DNA of 64,000 bases from Streptomyces nitrosporeus (GTDB taxonomy: Bacteria; Actinomycetota; Actinomycetes; Streptomycetales; Streptomycetaceae). Positions 29,709 through 37,943 of the stretch are shown here, in pieces. The DNA lies in contig NZ_CP023702.1 in NCBI RefSeq assembly GCF_008704555.1, positions 1,364,001-1,428,000 on the forward strand, in the 5' to 3' direction. The notes below the pieces were generated by a model, which saw nothing but the letters and a program-made list of their open reading frames with translations, had not been told where the DNA came from and did not search any database. A program made the translations under genes and the position numbers. Numbering within the stretch: position 1 is the first letter of the stretch; the number at the start of each line of letters is the position of its first letter.

Positions 29709-31100
29709 ATGACAGACATATCCGCCCCCGGCCTGTGCCGGCTCACGGTCCGGACACCGGAACGCCTGATCGATCTCGCGGTCCCCGCGGACGTGCCGGT
29801 CGCCGATCTGCTGCCCATCCTGCTCGACCACGCGGGCGAGGGTCTCGCGGAGAAGGGCATCGAGCACGGCGGCTGGATCCTGCAACGCCTCGGCGAGGAG
29901 CCCCTCGACGAGGAGAGCACGCCCGAGGCCCTGTCGCTGCGCGACGGCGAGACCCTGCTGCTCCGCCCCCGCAACGACGCCCTGCCGGCCATCCACTTCG
30001 ACGACCTGGTGGACGGGGTCGCCACCACGATGCGCGAGCGCCCGCACGGCTGGGCCGCGCACACCAGCCGGTGGCTGCTGCGGGGTACCGCCGTGGTGCT
30101 GCTCGCCGCGGGGCTGCTGGTACCGGCTCTGCCGGGCGGCTCGCCCGCGCTGCGGGCCGCCGTCGCGGCGGGCACCGGCCTGCTGGTGCTGTTCGGGGCG
30201 GCCTCCGCGAGCCGCGCGGTCGGCGACTCGGCGGCCGGCGCGGCCCTCGGGGTGCTGGTCGCGCCGTATCTGGCCCTGGCGGGCTGGCTGCTGCCCACCG
30301 GCGACACGGGCCCGCAGCTGCTGGGCTCGCGTCTGCTCGCCGCGTCGGCGGCCGCGGCGGGCGGGGCGGTCCTGTCGGTGGCCGCGGTCGCCGCCTTCGT
30401 CCCGCTGCTGATGTGCGCCGCGGTGATCGCGGCCGCGGGGGCGGTGTGGGGGGTGCTGATGCTCACCATGGACGTACCCGCCTCGCACGCCGCGAGCATC
30501 GTCGCCGTGGCCGCCGTCGCCTTCGGCGGGATGGTCCCGGGGATGTCCTTCCGGCTGTCGGGGCTGAGGCTGCCCGCGCTGCCCGCCGACGCCGGGCAGT
30601 TGCAGGAGGGCATCGAACCCCATCCGCACCAGCGGGTGGTGGACCGCACGGCGCTGGCCGAGGAGTGGATGACCGCCCTGTACGCGGCGACCGGCCTGGT
30701 CTGCGCGGGCGTGCTGACCGCCCTGGTCCTGGACCGGCCCGGCACCGCGTCGCAGGTGACCGCGGCCGTGCTGTCGGTCCTGCTGCTGCTGCACGCGCGC
30801 GGCATCGGCAACGTCTGGCAGCGGCCCGCCGTGATGCTCCCCGGCCTGTACGGGCTGGTGCTGATGGCGGTCCACGCGGCCGCCGTGCTCACGCCCGGGC
30901 AGCGGCCCGCGCTCCTCGCCTCGATGCTGGCGCTCGCCGCGACCGCGGCCATCGCGTCCTGGACGGTCCCGGGCCGCCGGATGATCCCGCACTGGGGCCG
31001 GGCCGCCGACATCGCGCACTCGCTCGCTGCGGTCGCCCTGATCCCGCTCGCCCTGTGGGTGCTCGGCGTGTACTCCGCGCTGCGCACCGCGACCGGCTGA
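29709..31100 (+). CDS. eccD: Type VII secretion integral membrane protein EccD
   Basis: A 463-residue protein. ATG 29709 (MTDISAPGLCRLTV) is used; the frame is open back to 29613 but that stretch carries the promoter region. Residues 1-85 are the cytosolic ubiquitin-like (YukD-type) domain, RLTVRTPERLIDLAVPADVP. The rest contains about eleven hydrophobic helices that form the channel-proximal membrane layer in ESX systems. GGAGAGG lies 15 bases before the ATG, a wide spacing. The next gene, eccB, begins 13 bases after the stop. Confidence 0.93.
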   Translation: MTDISAPGLCRLTVRTPERLIDLAVPADVPVADLLPILLDHAGEGLAEKGIEHGGWILQRLGEEPLDEESTPEALSLRDGETLLLRPRNDALPAIHFDDLVDGVATTMRERPHGWAAHTSRWLLRGTAVVLLAAGLLVPALPGGSPALRAAVAAGTGLLVLFGAASASRAVGDSAAGAALGVLVAPYLALAGWLLPTGDTGPQLLGSRLLAASAAAAGGAVLSVAAVAAFVPLLMCAAVIAAAGAVWGVLMLTMDVPASHAASIVAVAAVAFGGMVPGMSFRLSGLRLPALPADAGQLQEGIEPHPHQRVVDRTALAEEWMTALYAATGLVCAGVLTALVLDRPGTASQVTAAVLSVLLLLHARGIGNVWQRPAVMLPGLYGLVLMAVHAAAVLTPGQRPALLASMLALAATAAIASWTVPGRRMIPHWGRAADIAHSLAAVALIPLALWVLGVYSALRTATG

Positions 31101-31113
31101 GGGGGGCGGGCGC

Positions 31114-32589
31114 ATGCAGTCACGCAAGGACCAGGTGCAGGCGCACATGTTCGTCATGGGGCGGCTCACCAGCGGCATGCTGCGGAGCGACCCGGACTCC
31201 CCGGAGTCCCCCGTCGGCCGCACCAACCGGGGCATGGCCTGGGGCATCGGCCTCGGCGCCGTACTGGCGGTCGGCTTCCTCCTCTTCGGCCTGATCTCCC
31301 CGACGGGTTCCAAGGCATGGCGGCAGGAGTCGGCGCTCGTCGTCCAGAAGGACACCGGCACCCGCTACCTCTACCTCGGGGGCAAGCTGCGGCCGGTGCG
31401 CAACTACGCCTCGGCGAGGCTGATCTCGGCCGGCCGTCTCAAGGCGGTCCAGGTGTCCGGCGCCTCGCTGCGCGGGGAGCCGCACGGCACCCCGGTCGGC
31501 ATACCCGGCGCCCCGGACTCCCTGCCCGCCGCCGGCGACCTGGAGACCGGCGCCTGGCAGATCTGCGCGGACGAGCCGGAGCGCACCGGGCCCGACGGCA
31601 CCGGCCGCGCCGCCGTGACCTCGCTGCGGATCGGCTTCCCCGTCGCGGGGGCCTCCCCCGGGGCGGACCGCGCGGTTCTCGTCGAGGGTCCGGACGGGCG
31701 CCGGTACGCGCTGTGGGGCAACCACCGGCTGCGGATCGGCGGGCACGGCGCCGCCGAGGCCCTCGGCTACGCGGGGGCGACCCCGGTGCGGGTGTCGGCG
31801 GCGTTCCTGGACAGCGTGCCGGCGGGATCGGACCTGGTGGCTCCCGAAGTGGACGGCCGGGGCGCGGCGGGTCCGCGCATCGGCGGCGCCGCCGGGCGGA
31901 TCGGCCAGGTCTACCTGCTCGACTCGCCCGGCGCGGCACCGCAGCACTACCTGCTGGAGAAGGCCGGTCTGCGGGCGTTGAGCGCCCCGGGGGCGGCCCT
32001 CGTCCTGGGTGACGACCGGACGGCGGAGCTGGCGTACCGGGGCGCGGCCCCGGCCCCGATCCGGCTGACGGCCGATCAGCTCGCCCGGCACCGGGCCCCG
32101 GCGGCGAGGACCGTCCAGGACCCGGCGCAGTGGCCCGCGCGTACGCCCCTGGTCCAGGAGCCGGACCCGGGCACCGCGGTGTGCGCGCAGATCACGCCGG
32201 ACGGGACGTCGCCCACGGTCCGGCTCGCGCTGCTGCCGGGGGCCGCCGCCGCGGACGCGCCGGCGGCCGGCCCGGAGATCGCGCGGGCGTGCCTGCCGGT
32301 GGACGGGGTGGCGGTACGCCCGGGCGGCGGTGCGCTGGTGCAGGCGCTGGGCGCGGGCGGTTCGGTGATCGGGACGACGACGTACCTGGTCACGGACGTC
32401 GGGGTGAAGTACCGGCTGCCGGACGCGGAGTCGGTCGAGCGGCTGGGCCTCAAGGGCGGCCACGCGCAGGCCGTTCCGTCGCGGCTGCTGGACATGCTGC
32501 CGACGGGTCCGGTGCTGGACGTCGCCGTGGCGACCGGGGACGCGTCCGCCGCGCAGGCGGCGGGCGCGGGCCGGGGGGCCTGCGGGTGA
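31114..32589 (+). CDS. eccB: Type VII secretion protein EccB
   Basis: A 491-residue membrane protein with a short cytoplasmic N-terminus containing the family motif SRKDQVQAHMFVMGRLTSGM, one transmembrane helix (about residues 42-65) and a large extracytoplasmic domain of EccB-type repeats (RYLYLGGKLRPVRNYASARL, TYLVTDVGVKYRLPD). It is the core component joining the inner membrane complex to the periplasmic/wall side. It is co-transcribed with eccD. No EccE homologue was found in the window. Confidence 0.94.
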   Translation: MQSRKDQVQAHMFVMGRLTSGMLRSDPDSPESPVGRTNRGMAWGIGLGAVLAVGFLLFGLISPTGSKAWRQESALVVQKDTGTRYLYLGGKLRPVRNYASARLISAGRLKAVQVSGASLRGEPHGTPVGIPGAPDSLPAAGDLETGAWQICADEPERTGPDGTGRAAVTSLRIGFPVAGASPGADRAVLVEGPDGRRYALWGNHRLRIGGHGAAEALGYAGATPVRVSAAFLDSVPAGSDLVAPEVDGRGAAGPRIGGAAGRIGQVYLLDSPGAAPQHYLLEKAGLRALSAPGAALVLGDDRTAELAYRGAAPAPIRLTADQLARHRAPAARTVQDPAQWPARTPLVQEPDPGTAVCAQITPDGTSPTVRLALLPGAAAADAPAAGPEIARACLPVDGVAVRPGGGALVQALGAGGSVIGTTTYLVTDVGVKYRLPDAESVERLGLKGGHAQAVPSRLLDMLPTGPVLDVAVATGDASAAQAAGAGRGACG

Positions 32590-32693
32590 GTCTCCCGCGC
32601 CGGGCCGGCGTGCCACCGGCCGGGCGGGGACGCGCCCGGACCGGCCCGCCCCGGGCCGAAGATCAAATAGGGCTCAGATTTAACTCCCGATCA

Positions 32694-32723
32694 TTGTTTG
32701 CGGCACACCCGCATCTCTAGCAT
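32694..32723 (+). promoter_or_regulatory. Putative promoter of the esx pair
   Basis: TTGTTT (32694-32699) and TAGCAT (32718-32723) are spaced by 18 bp, within a relatively AT-rich island (about 32670-32725) that stands out from the surrounding DNA. The first WXG100 ATG is 60 bp downstream. Confidence 0.55.
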
Positions 32724-32782
32724 CAGGTGACCACTCGCGTAGCAGTGGCCACTTCTCGCTCTCCAGGAAGGCAGTACCTGCC

Positions 32783-33130
32783 ATGGCAACTCCCCCGCCC
32801 CCCGGAAGTATCCAGACATCGGCCCAGTCCGAGAACGAGAAGGGCTACACCGCCCTCAGCATGGTCAAGTCGGGCATCCAGCAGTCCCAGCAGGAGGTGC
32901 GCACCACCATGGGGTCGCTGATGGCGGCCTACGGCGGCCAGGACGGCGGCGCGTTCCAGCGGCTGCTCGCGGACTGGAACGGACAGGTGGACCTCATCAC
33001 GAAGAACATCGGCGAGATGATGCAGAAGCTCCAGGAGACCGGCGTCCAGCAGCGGAACGTACAGCAGCAGACCACGGATTCGATCCTCGGCAGCAGCAGG
33101 TCGAACGACGTCTTCAACCAGCTGACCTGA
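32783..33130 (+). CDS. WXG100-family type VII substrate, EsxB-like, with Y in place of the motif W
   Basis: A 115-residue helical protein after AGGAAGG. The turn that normally reads WxG is AAYGGQDGGAF (Y50-G-G52), followed by a conserved aromatic at W65 (LADWNG). The N-terminal 15 residues are Pro/Ser/Gln rich and disordered-looking; two amphipathic helices flank the turn. In known systems such a protein forms an antiparallel heterodimer with its gene neighbour and is exported through EccC. No C-terminal YxxxD/E signal is visible, so its partner probably supplies it. Confidence 0.85.
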   Translation: MATPPPPGSIQTSAQSENEKGYTALSMVKSGIQQSQQEVRTTMGSLMAAYGGQDGGAFQRLLADWNGQVDLITKNIGEMMQKLQETGVQQRNVQQQTTDSILGSSRSNDVFNQLT

Positions 33131-33205
33131 TCCGCCGCCGACCGGCCCGGACCGGCCGGCCCGTTCCCGTCCGCCTTCCCCCGCCCGTCCCGCAAGGAGT
33201 CCGCC

Positions 33206-33550
33206 ATGACCACCCCCGCCGGCTACGACCACTCCAACAAGACCGACGGCGTCATCCACGTCGAGTACAAGAGCGTGGACCAGGCAGCCGAGGACATGCG
33301 CCTGCAGACGCAGCGCATCAAGGCCCTCGTCACCGCCCTCAACGAGGAGCTCCAGGGCCTGCACGGCGCCTGGCAGGGAGCGGACGCGGCCACGTACGCG
33401 ACGCTCCAGACCAGCTGGAACAACGCGGCCGAGCAGCTCGGCCAGGTCCTGACGCGGCACAGCACGACGCTGAACGAGATATCGGACCTGTACCGCAGGC
33501 ACGAGAACCGCAGTGCCTCGGAGTGGGGCAACATCCGCATCGGCGGCTGA
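33206..33550 (+). CDS. WXG100-family type VII substrate, EsxA-like
   Basis: A 114-residue protein with AAGGAG 6 bases before the ATG. It has the canonical turn W56-Q-G58 (HGAWQGADAATY) between two long helices, and the export signal YxxxE near the C-terminus (Y96-RRH-E100 in DLYRRHENR). It lies 75 bases after the EsxB-like gene and is its expected heterodimer partner. Names follow gene order only. Confidence 0.9.
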   Translation: MTTPAGYDHSNKTDGVIHVEYKSVDQAAEDMRLQTQRIKALVTALNEELQGLHGAWQGADAATYATLQTSWNNAAEQLGQVLTRHSTTLNEISDLYRRHENRSASEWGNIRIGG

Positions 33551-33611
33551 TCCGACGCCCGTTCCCGGCCCCTGTCAGGCACCCCGTCCGCCCTGCTGAT
33601 TGAGAGAAGTG

Positions 33612-34082
33612 ATGGCGCCCGCACCGACCGATCTGTCGCATCTGGACACCGAGACCCTGCGCAAGTTCCTCGACACCGACGTGGAGGGGTTCGTGAAGCT
33701 GCTGACGGACCTGATCGGCGACACCCCCCAGCACGACGTGGCCGGTATGGGGTCCCTCGCGGCGCAGTTCGAGTCGATGAAGATCGGCTATGTGAAGACG
33801 GCGCTGAAGGTGGGCAGGCTGGCGGCGGCGGCCGACGACAAGGCCGGAGGCCCCCTGTCGATCGCCCCGTTCATCTCCTACCTCGCCTCGTCCAGCACCT
33901 CGCTCGCCGGTGTCGAGAAGGACCAGCTCAAGCTGTTCACGGACATCAAGCGCGAACTGGGCGCGGTGATCACCGACATGGAGAAGACGCAGAAGGACAG
34001 CCTCGAGGACATCGAGAGCCAGAAGTTCCTCAACGACCTGCGCACCGTGGACACCGGCCTGGCTCCCACCCGGGAGAGCTGA
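33612..34082 (+). CDS. Small helical protein of the type VII locus, function unknown
   Basis: A 156-residue protein. ATG 33612 is used, with GAGAG 5 bases upstream. It has no signal peptide or transmembrane segment. Predicted helices carry many Leu, Lys and Asp residues (FLDTDVEGFVKLLTDLIGD; KDQLKLFTDIKRELGAVITD). It has no WxG turn. Position between the esx pair and the repeat protein suggests a substrate, chaperone or partner of the secreton. The family was not recognised. Confidence 0.7.
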   Translation: MAPAPTDLSHLDTETLRKFLDTDVEGFVKLLTDLIGDTPQHDVAGMGSLAAQFESMKIGYVKTALKVGRLAAAADDKAGGPLSIAPFISYLASSSTSLAGVEKDQLKLFTDIKRELGAVITDMEKTQKDSLEDIESQKFLNDLRTVDTGLAPTRES

Positions 34083-34148
34083 AGCACCGCCCGTCCCGCC
34101 CCGCGCGCCACCGCCCGCCGTCTCGTCACAAGGAGAAACGAACCGCCC

Positions 34149-37070
34149 ATGGCCGTCGACTCAAGCTGGGAATCCGTCGTCAAGCAGCTCACCGGCTTCG
34201 ACGGCGGCACCCGGGCCCATGTGGCGGCCGTGGGCGGTGCGGACGCCGCGGCGGGCGACGGCAGCGAGTGGATGACCGTCAGGATCGGCCACAGCGACGG
34301 GTACCGCGAGACCACGCCCGACCTGGACTCGCCGGGAGGCACGCTCGGACGGACCATGAAGTTCTACGGCGCCCCGGGCACCGGGTCGCAGAACGTCCAG
34401 GTCTACACGGTGGAGCTGGGGCTCCCCTGGTCCTCGTCGAACGGGGCCGACTGGAGCGACACCGGTAACGCGGGAGCCTTCGACTGGGGCTACGGCGAGG
34501 CGCTGACGAAGCTGCGGACCGAGTACCGCACCGCGGGGTTCGGCGGGCAGTACCCGCACACCAAGGCCGTGGCGGACGAGGACTCGGTGGACCTGCGGAC
34601 CTTTCCCGCCACCGCCAAGGCGTTCGACCGGGTCACGGCGTACTTCCGCGAGCGGTCCCCGGTGCTGGAGCAGTGGGTCAAGGACCTCGACGGGGAGTAC
34701 TCGGCGTACCGGGGCAGTGGGGCGGACGTCTTCCGGGACCTGATCGACGCCCTGAGCGTCGGGTACAAGGACTTCCTCCAGGAGCTGTCCTCGACCGGGT
34801 CCGGCAGCACCGTGTCCGTCAGCGAACCCTCGTACACCTCGGACTCCGTCGTCAGCGACCGCATCCTCCAGGCGGAGCTGACGATCTTCGGCGCCGCCAC
34901 CACCCTCGGGCGGGCCTGGGACGCGTGGGTCGCGGGGAACATGTGGCTCGGGACCGCCCATCTCGACAGGCTCCTCGACGAACTGGCCGTCTGGCTCAAC
35001 GAGAACAACATCCGCAGGATGCAGCAGTCCGGCCCCGGTGTGTCCCAGGCGGGGGCGGGCTTCCTGGTCGTGCACCCGGTCTACGGCGACCTGACGAAGG
35101 AAGCGAGCTGGAAGGCGCTCTCCCGGGCGGCCTGCGCGGCGTGGACGGCCAACCTCGCCTCGCTGGACACCGCGGCGCAGCAGGCGATGCTGGACCTCAA
35201 CCAGGCCATGATCGCCCCGGGCTCCGCCTCCGACTTCACCTTCAGGCCGGGCGCCGGTTCCCTCACCCAGGCCAACGCCGCCGACGAGGCGGCCAAGGCC
35301 AAGGCGGACGCCGAGAAGGAGAAGGCGGACGCCGAGAAGAAGATGGAGGACCTCAAGAACGGCGGCGCCGGCGGGGACGGCGGCACCGGTCTTCCGGACC
35401 TGGACCCCAACGCGACCGACGGCGACACCCTGGGTGACGGCCTCGGCGGTGACGGTCTCGGCGGTTCCGGTCTCGGCGGTGACGGCGGCTCCGGGCCCGG
35501 TGCCGCCGGCGAGAAGTCCCCCACCACGGCTCAGATACCCCAGCTCGGCCTCAACGGCACCGACGGCGGACTCGGTCCGGGGACCGGCGGCAGCGTCACG
35601 AACCCCGACGGCTCGGTCACCTCCGTCAACCCCGACGGCTCCACGACCACCACCTACCCGGACGGCCGCGAGGAGACCACTCCCGCGGGCGTCCTGCCGC
35701 CCGCCCTCAACCCGAACGGTACGGGCGCCGGCTGGGGCACGGGGACCGCGGGCAGGACCGTCAAGGGCCCGGACGGCTCGACGACCGCGTACAACTCCGA
35801 CGGCTCGCGCACCGTCACGCACAAGGACGGCACGAAGACCACCGTCCATCCGGACGGTTCCTCGGTCACGGACAACCCGGACGGTTCCAGGACCGTGCTG
35901 AACAAGGACGGCAGCGAGACCGTCACCTACCAGGACGGCACGAAGACCACCATCACGCCGGACGGCACCACGACCACCCGCTTCCCGGACGGCACGTCGA
36001 CGAAGCTGTCCGCCGACGGCACCCTCACCACCACCGACGCGCAGGGCCACAGCACCGTCAGCCGTCCCGGACCGGGCTCGACGACGCAGAACCCGGACGG
36101 CTCCACCACGGTCTACGGCGAGGACGGCGCGACGACGACCACGCACGCCGACGGTACGAAGACCACCATCGCGGCGAACGGCACCGTCACCACCGTCGAC
36201 CCGGACGGCACGAAGACCGTCTCGCACCTGGGCAAGGGCACGTCGACCATTCAGTACGCGGACGGCTCGGTGGCCCAGGTGGGCGCGGACGGCACCGTCT
36301 CCACGACGTACAAGGACGGCAGCACCACCAGGCTCGGCCCGGACGGCACGTACACCACGACCGACGCCGACGGCCACCGGACGACGGAGCACCTCGACAC
36401 GACGGGCACCACGGGCACCCGGACCACGCACCACGCGGACGGGACGAGCACCACGACGTATGCCGACGGGACCGTCGACAGGACGCTCAAGGACGGCGGC
36501 CACCGGATCACCTATCCGGACGGGCGCACGGTCACCACCGACGCGTACGGCCGGACCACCGGATCGGCCGGCACCGGGCTCGGCTCGGCGGATTCCGGCG
36601 GCGGCTGGGGGGACTACGACTTCTACGACTACCCGGACAGCGGGAGCGGCGGCTCCCCCCTGACCGGCGGCTACCCGGGCGGCACGGGCTCGGGCGGCAC
36701 GGACGGCGGCCGGGTCCCTCCGCTGGGCCTCAACCCGCTGGGCGGCCAGGGGCTCACCCCGGGCGGCGCGTCCGCGGCGGGTGCCGGCCCCGGCGCCCAG
36801 GGCACCCGGGCGGCGGCGGTGGGCGAGGCGGCCGGCGCCCGCTCCACCCGGGCGGCCCAGCTCGCGGCCGAGGAGGCGGCGGCGCTGCGGCGCCCCGCCA
36901 CCAGCAGTTCCTCCGGTGGCTCCCCGATGATGCCCCCGATGGGCGGCATGGGCGGCGGAGCGGGCGGTGGCACCCAGAGCGACGAGCGGGAGCGGTCGAC
37001 CTGGGTGAGCGAGGACGAGGAGACCTGGGGCACGGACGAGGGCGGGGTGTCGGCTGTGATCGGACGATGA
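34149..37070 (+). CDS. Large type VII-locus protein with 9-residue DG repeats
   Basis: A 973-residue protein with AGGAGA upstream. Residues 1-375 are a mixed helical region with no signal peptide; it may contain a WXG-like helical unit, but no clear WxG turn was seen. A charged coiled segment (AKAKADAEKEKADAEKK) leads into a Gly-rich hinge, then about thirty repeats of nine residues of the form DG(S/T)xTTxxP between residues 487 and 805. This alternation of turn and beta strand fits a beta-solenoid or fibre. The tail is Gly/Ala/Pro-rich. Lack of a Sec signal and location in the locus suggest export by the type VII machinery. Function unknown. Confidence 0.75.
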   Translation: MAVDSSWESVVKQLTGFDGGTRAHVAAVGGADAAAGDGSEWMTVRIGHSDGYRETTPDLDSPGGTLGRTMKFYGAPGTGSQNVQVYTVELGLPWSSSNGADWSDTGNAGAFDWGYGEALTKLRTEYRTAGFGGQYPHTKAVADEDSVDLRTFPATAKAFDRVTAYFRERSPVLEQWVKDLDGEYSAYRGSGADVFRDLIDALSVGYKDFLQELSSTGSGSTVSVSEPSYTSDSVVSDRILQAELTIFGAATTLGRAWDAWVAGNMWLGTAHLDRLLDELAVWLNENNIRRMQQSGPGVSQAGAGFLVVHPVYGDLTKEASWKALSRAACAAWTANLASLDTAAQQAMLDLNQAMIAPGSASDFTFRPGAGSLTQANAADEAAKAKADAEKEKADAEKKMEDLKNGGAGGDGGTGLPDLDPNATDGDTLGDGLGGDGLGGSGLGGDGGSGPGAAGEKSPTTAQIPQLGLNGTDGGLGPGTGGSVTNPDGSVTSVNPDGSTTTTYPDGREETTPAGVLPPALNPNGTGAGWGTGTAGRTVKGPDGSTTAYNSDGSRTVTHKDGTKTTVHPDGSSVTDNPDGSRTVLNKDGSETVTYQDGTKTTITPDGTTTTRFPDGTSTKLSADGTLTTTDAQGHSTVSRPGPGSTTQNPDGSTTVYGEDGATTTTHADGTKTTIAANGTVTTVDPDGTKTVSHLGKGTSTIQYADGSVAQVGADGTVSTTYKDGSTTRLGPDGTYTTTDADGHRTTEHLDTTGTTGTRTTHHADGTSTTTYADGTVDRTLKDGGHRITYPDGRTVTTDAYGRTTGSAGTGLGSADSGGGWGDYDFYDYPDSGSGGSPLTGGYPGGTGSGGTDGGRVPPLGLNPLGGQGLTPGGASAAGAGPGAQGTRAAAVGEAAGARSTRAAQLAAEEAAALRRPATSSSSGGSPMMPPMGGMGGGAGGGTQSDERERSTWVSEDEETWGTDEGGVSAVIGR
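35607..36562 (+). repeat. 27-bp coding repeat (9-residue DG units)
   Basis: Units such as DGSRTVTHK, DGTKTTVHP, DGSSVTDNP, DGSRTVLNK, DGSETVTYQ and DGTKTTITP follow one another exactly 9 codons apart. A non-repeat spacer interrupts the array after the third unit (about 35680-35770), and single units lack the D or gain a residue. Confidence 0.85.
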
Positions 37071-37116
37071 CCACGACTTCGGCAGCCCCCTACCCGACGA
37101 GAACGGCGGAACACCG

Positions 37117-37623
37117 ATGAGCAACCCGATGGAAGAACGGCTGGCGGAGGCGCTGGCGGAGTTCGAGGAGACCCGCGCGAAGCTGAGCGAGGCTGGCGCG
37201 GCGGCCTCCCGGATATCGGCCACCGTGATGTCCAGGGACCGCACGGTGGAGGCCACCGTCGGCGCCCAGGGCCAGCTGACGAACCTGCGCTTCCCCAGCA
37301 CCCGGTACCGGACGATGCCCCCGGCCCAGCTGGCGAGCGTGCTGATGTCCACCATCGCCGCCGCCCGCTCCCAGGCGGCCGGACAACTGGCCGATGTGTA
37401 CCGGCCCTTCGGCCCCATTCCCGGGATGTCCCCGACCGCCGAGGGCGGCTTCCAGGAGCTGGACTGGGACGAGCTGTTCGCGCCGATGCGCGAGGCCGGG
37501 CTGCCGACACCGCCGGTGAGGGCGCCACGGGCCGCCTCCTCGGGAGCCCTGCTGGACGAGCTGGTGGAGGACGAGGACGAGGACGCCGCGGGCGATCTCC
37601 GGGACGGGACGGCAGGCCGATGA
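37117..37623 (+). CDS. YbaB/EbfC family protein of the type VII locus
   Basis: A 168-residue protein whose N-terminal 100 residues fit the YbaB/EbfC fold (MEERLAEALAEFEETRAKL helix, then VEATVGAQGQLTNLRF and a helix ending AAGQLADVYRP). YbaB proteins bind DNA as dimers, but relatives at actinobacterial type VII loci are probably partners of WXG proteins. The acidic C-terminus (LVEDEDEDAAGD) is disordered-looking. It overlaps the next gene by 4 bases (ATGA), indicating tight coupling. Confidence 0.8.
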   Translation: MSNPMEERLAEALAEFEETRAKLSEAGAAASRISATVMSRDRTVEATVGAQGQLTNLRFPSTRYRTMPPAQLASVLMSTIAAARSQAAGQLADVYRPFGPIPGMSPTAEGGFQELDWDELFAPMREAGLPTPPVRAPRAASSGALLDELVEDEDEDAAGDLRDGTAGR

Positions 37624-37940
37624 CCTCCCTGGACGTCGATACGGACAAGCTCGGCAAGAGCGGCGCGGACATGGACGAGGTCGCCGAGAAGATCAAGCTG
37701 ATCCGCGACGACTACCTCGACAAGATCACCACGTACCACGGCTGCTGGGGCGACGGGGAGTTCGGTGAGAAGTTCGCCGAGAAGTACCTGGAGGGGGTCG
37801 ACGCCGCCAGGAAGGGCGTCCGGGAACTCAGCGAGGCGCTCTCGGGCAGCTCGCAGAGCCTGAAGGACGCCGCCGACGACTTCAGCAGGCAGCAGCAGCA
37901 GATCACGGAGTCCCTGAGCCAGCACGGCGGAAGGCGCTGA
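37620..37940 (+). CDS. Small WXG100-like protein coupled to the giant protein gene
   Basis: A 106-residue two-helix protein with CWGDGEFGEKFAEKY (W43-G-D) at the turn. This is the WGD.xFG variant seen in actinobacterial WXG-like proteins. Helices rich in Asp/Lys/Glu flank the turn. Its stop is 3 bases before the giant gene start, so the two are translated together; it is the likely dedicated carrier or partner of the giant protein. No YxxxD/E tail is present. Confidence 0.82.
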   Translation: MTSLDVDTDKLGKSGADMDEVAEKIKLIRDDYLDKITTYHGCWGDGEFGEKFAEKYLEGVDAARKGVRELSEALSGSSQSLKDAADDFSRQQQQITESLSQHGGRR

Positions 37941-37943
37941 TCC

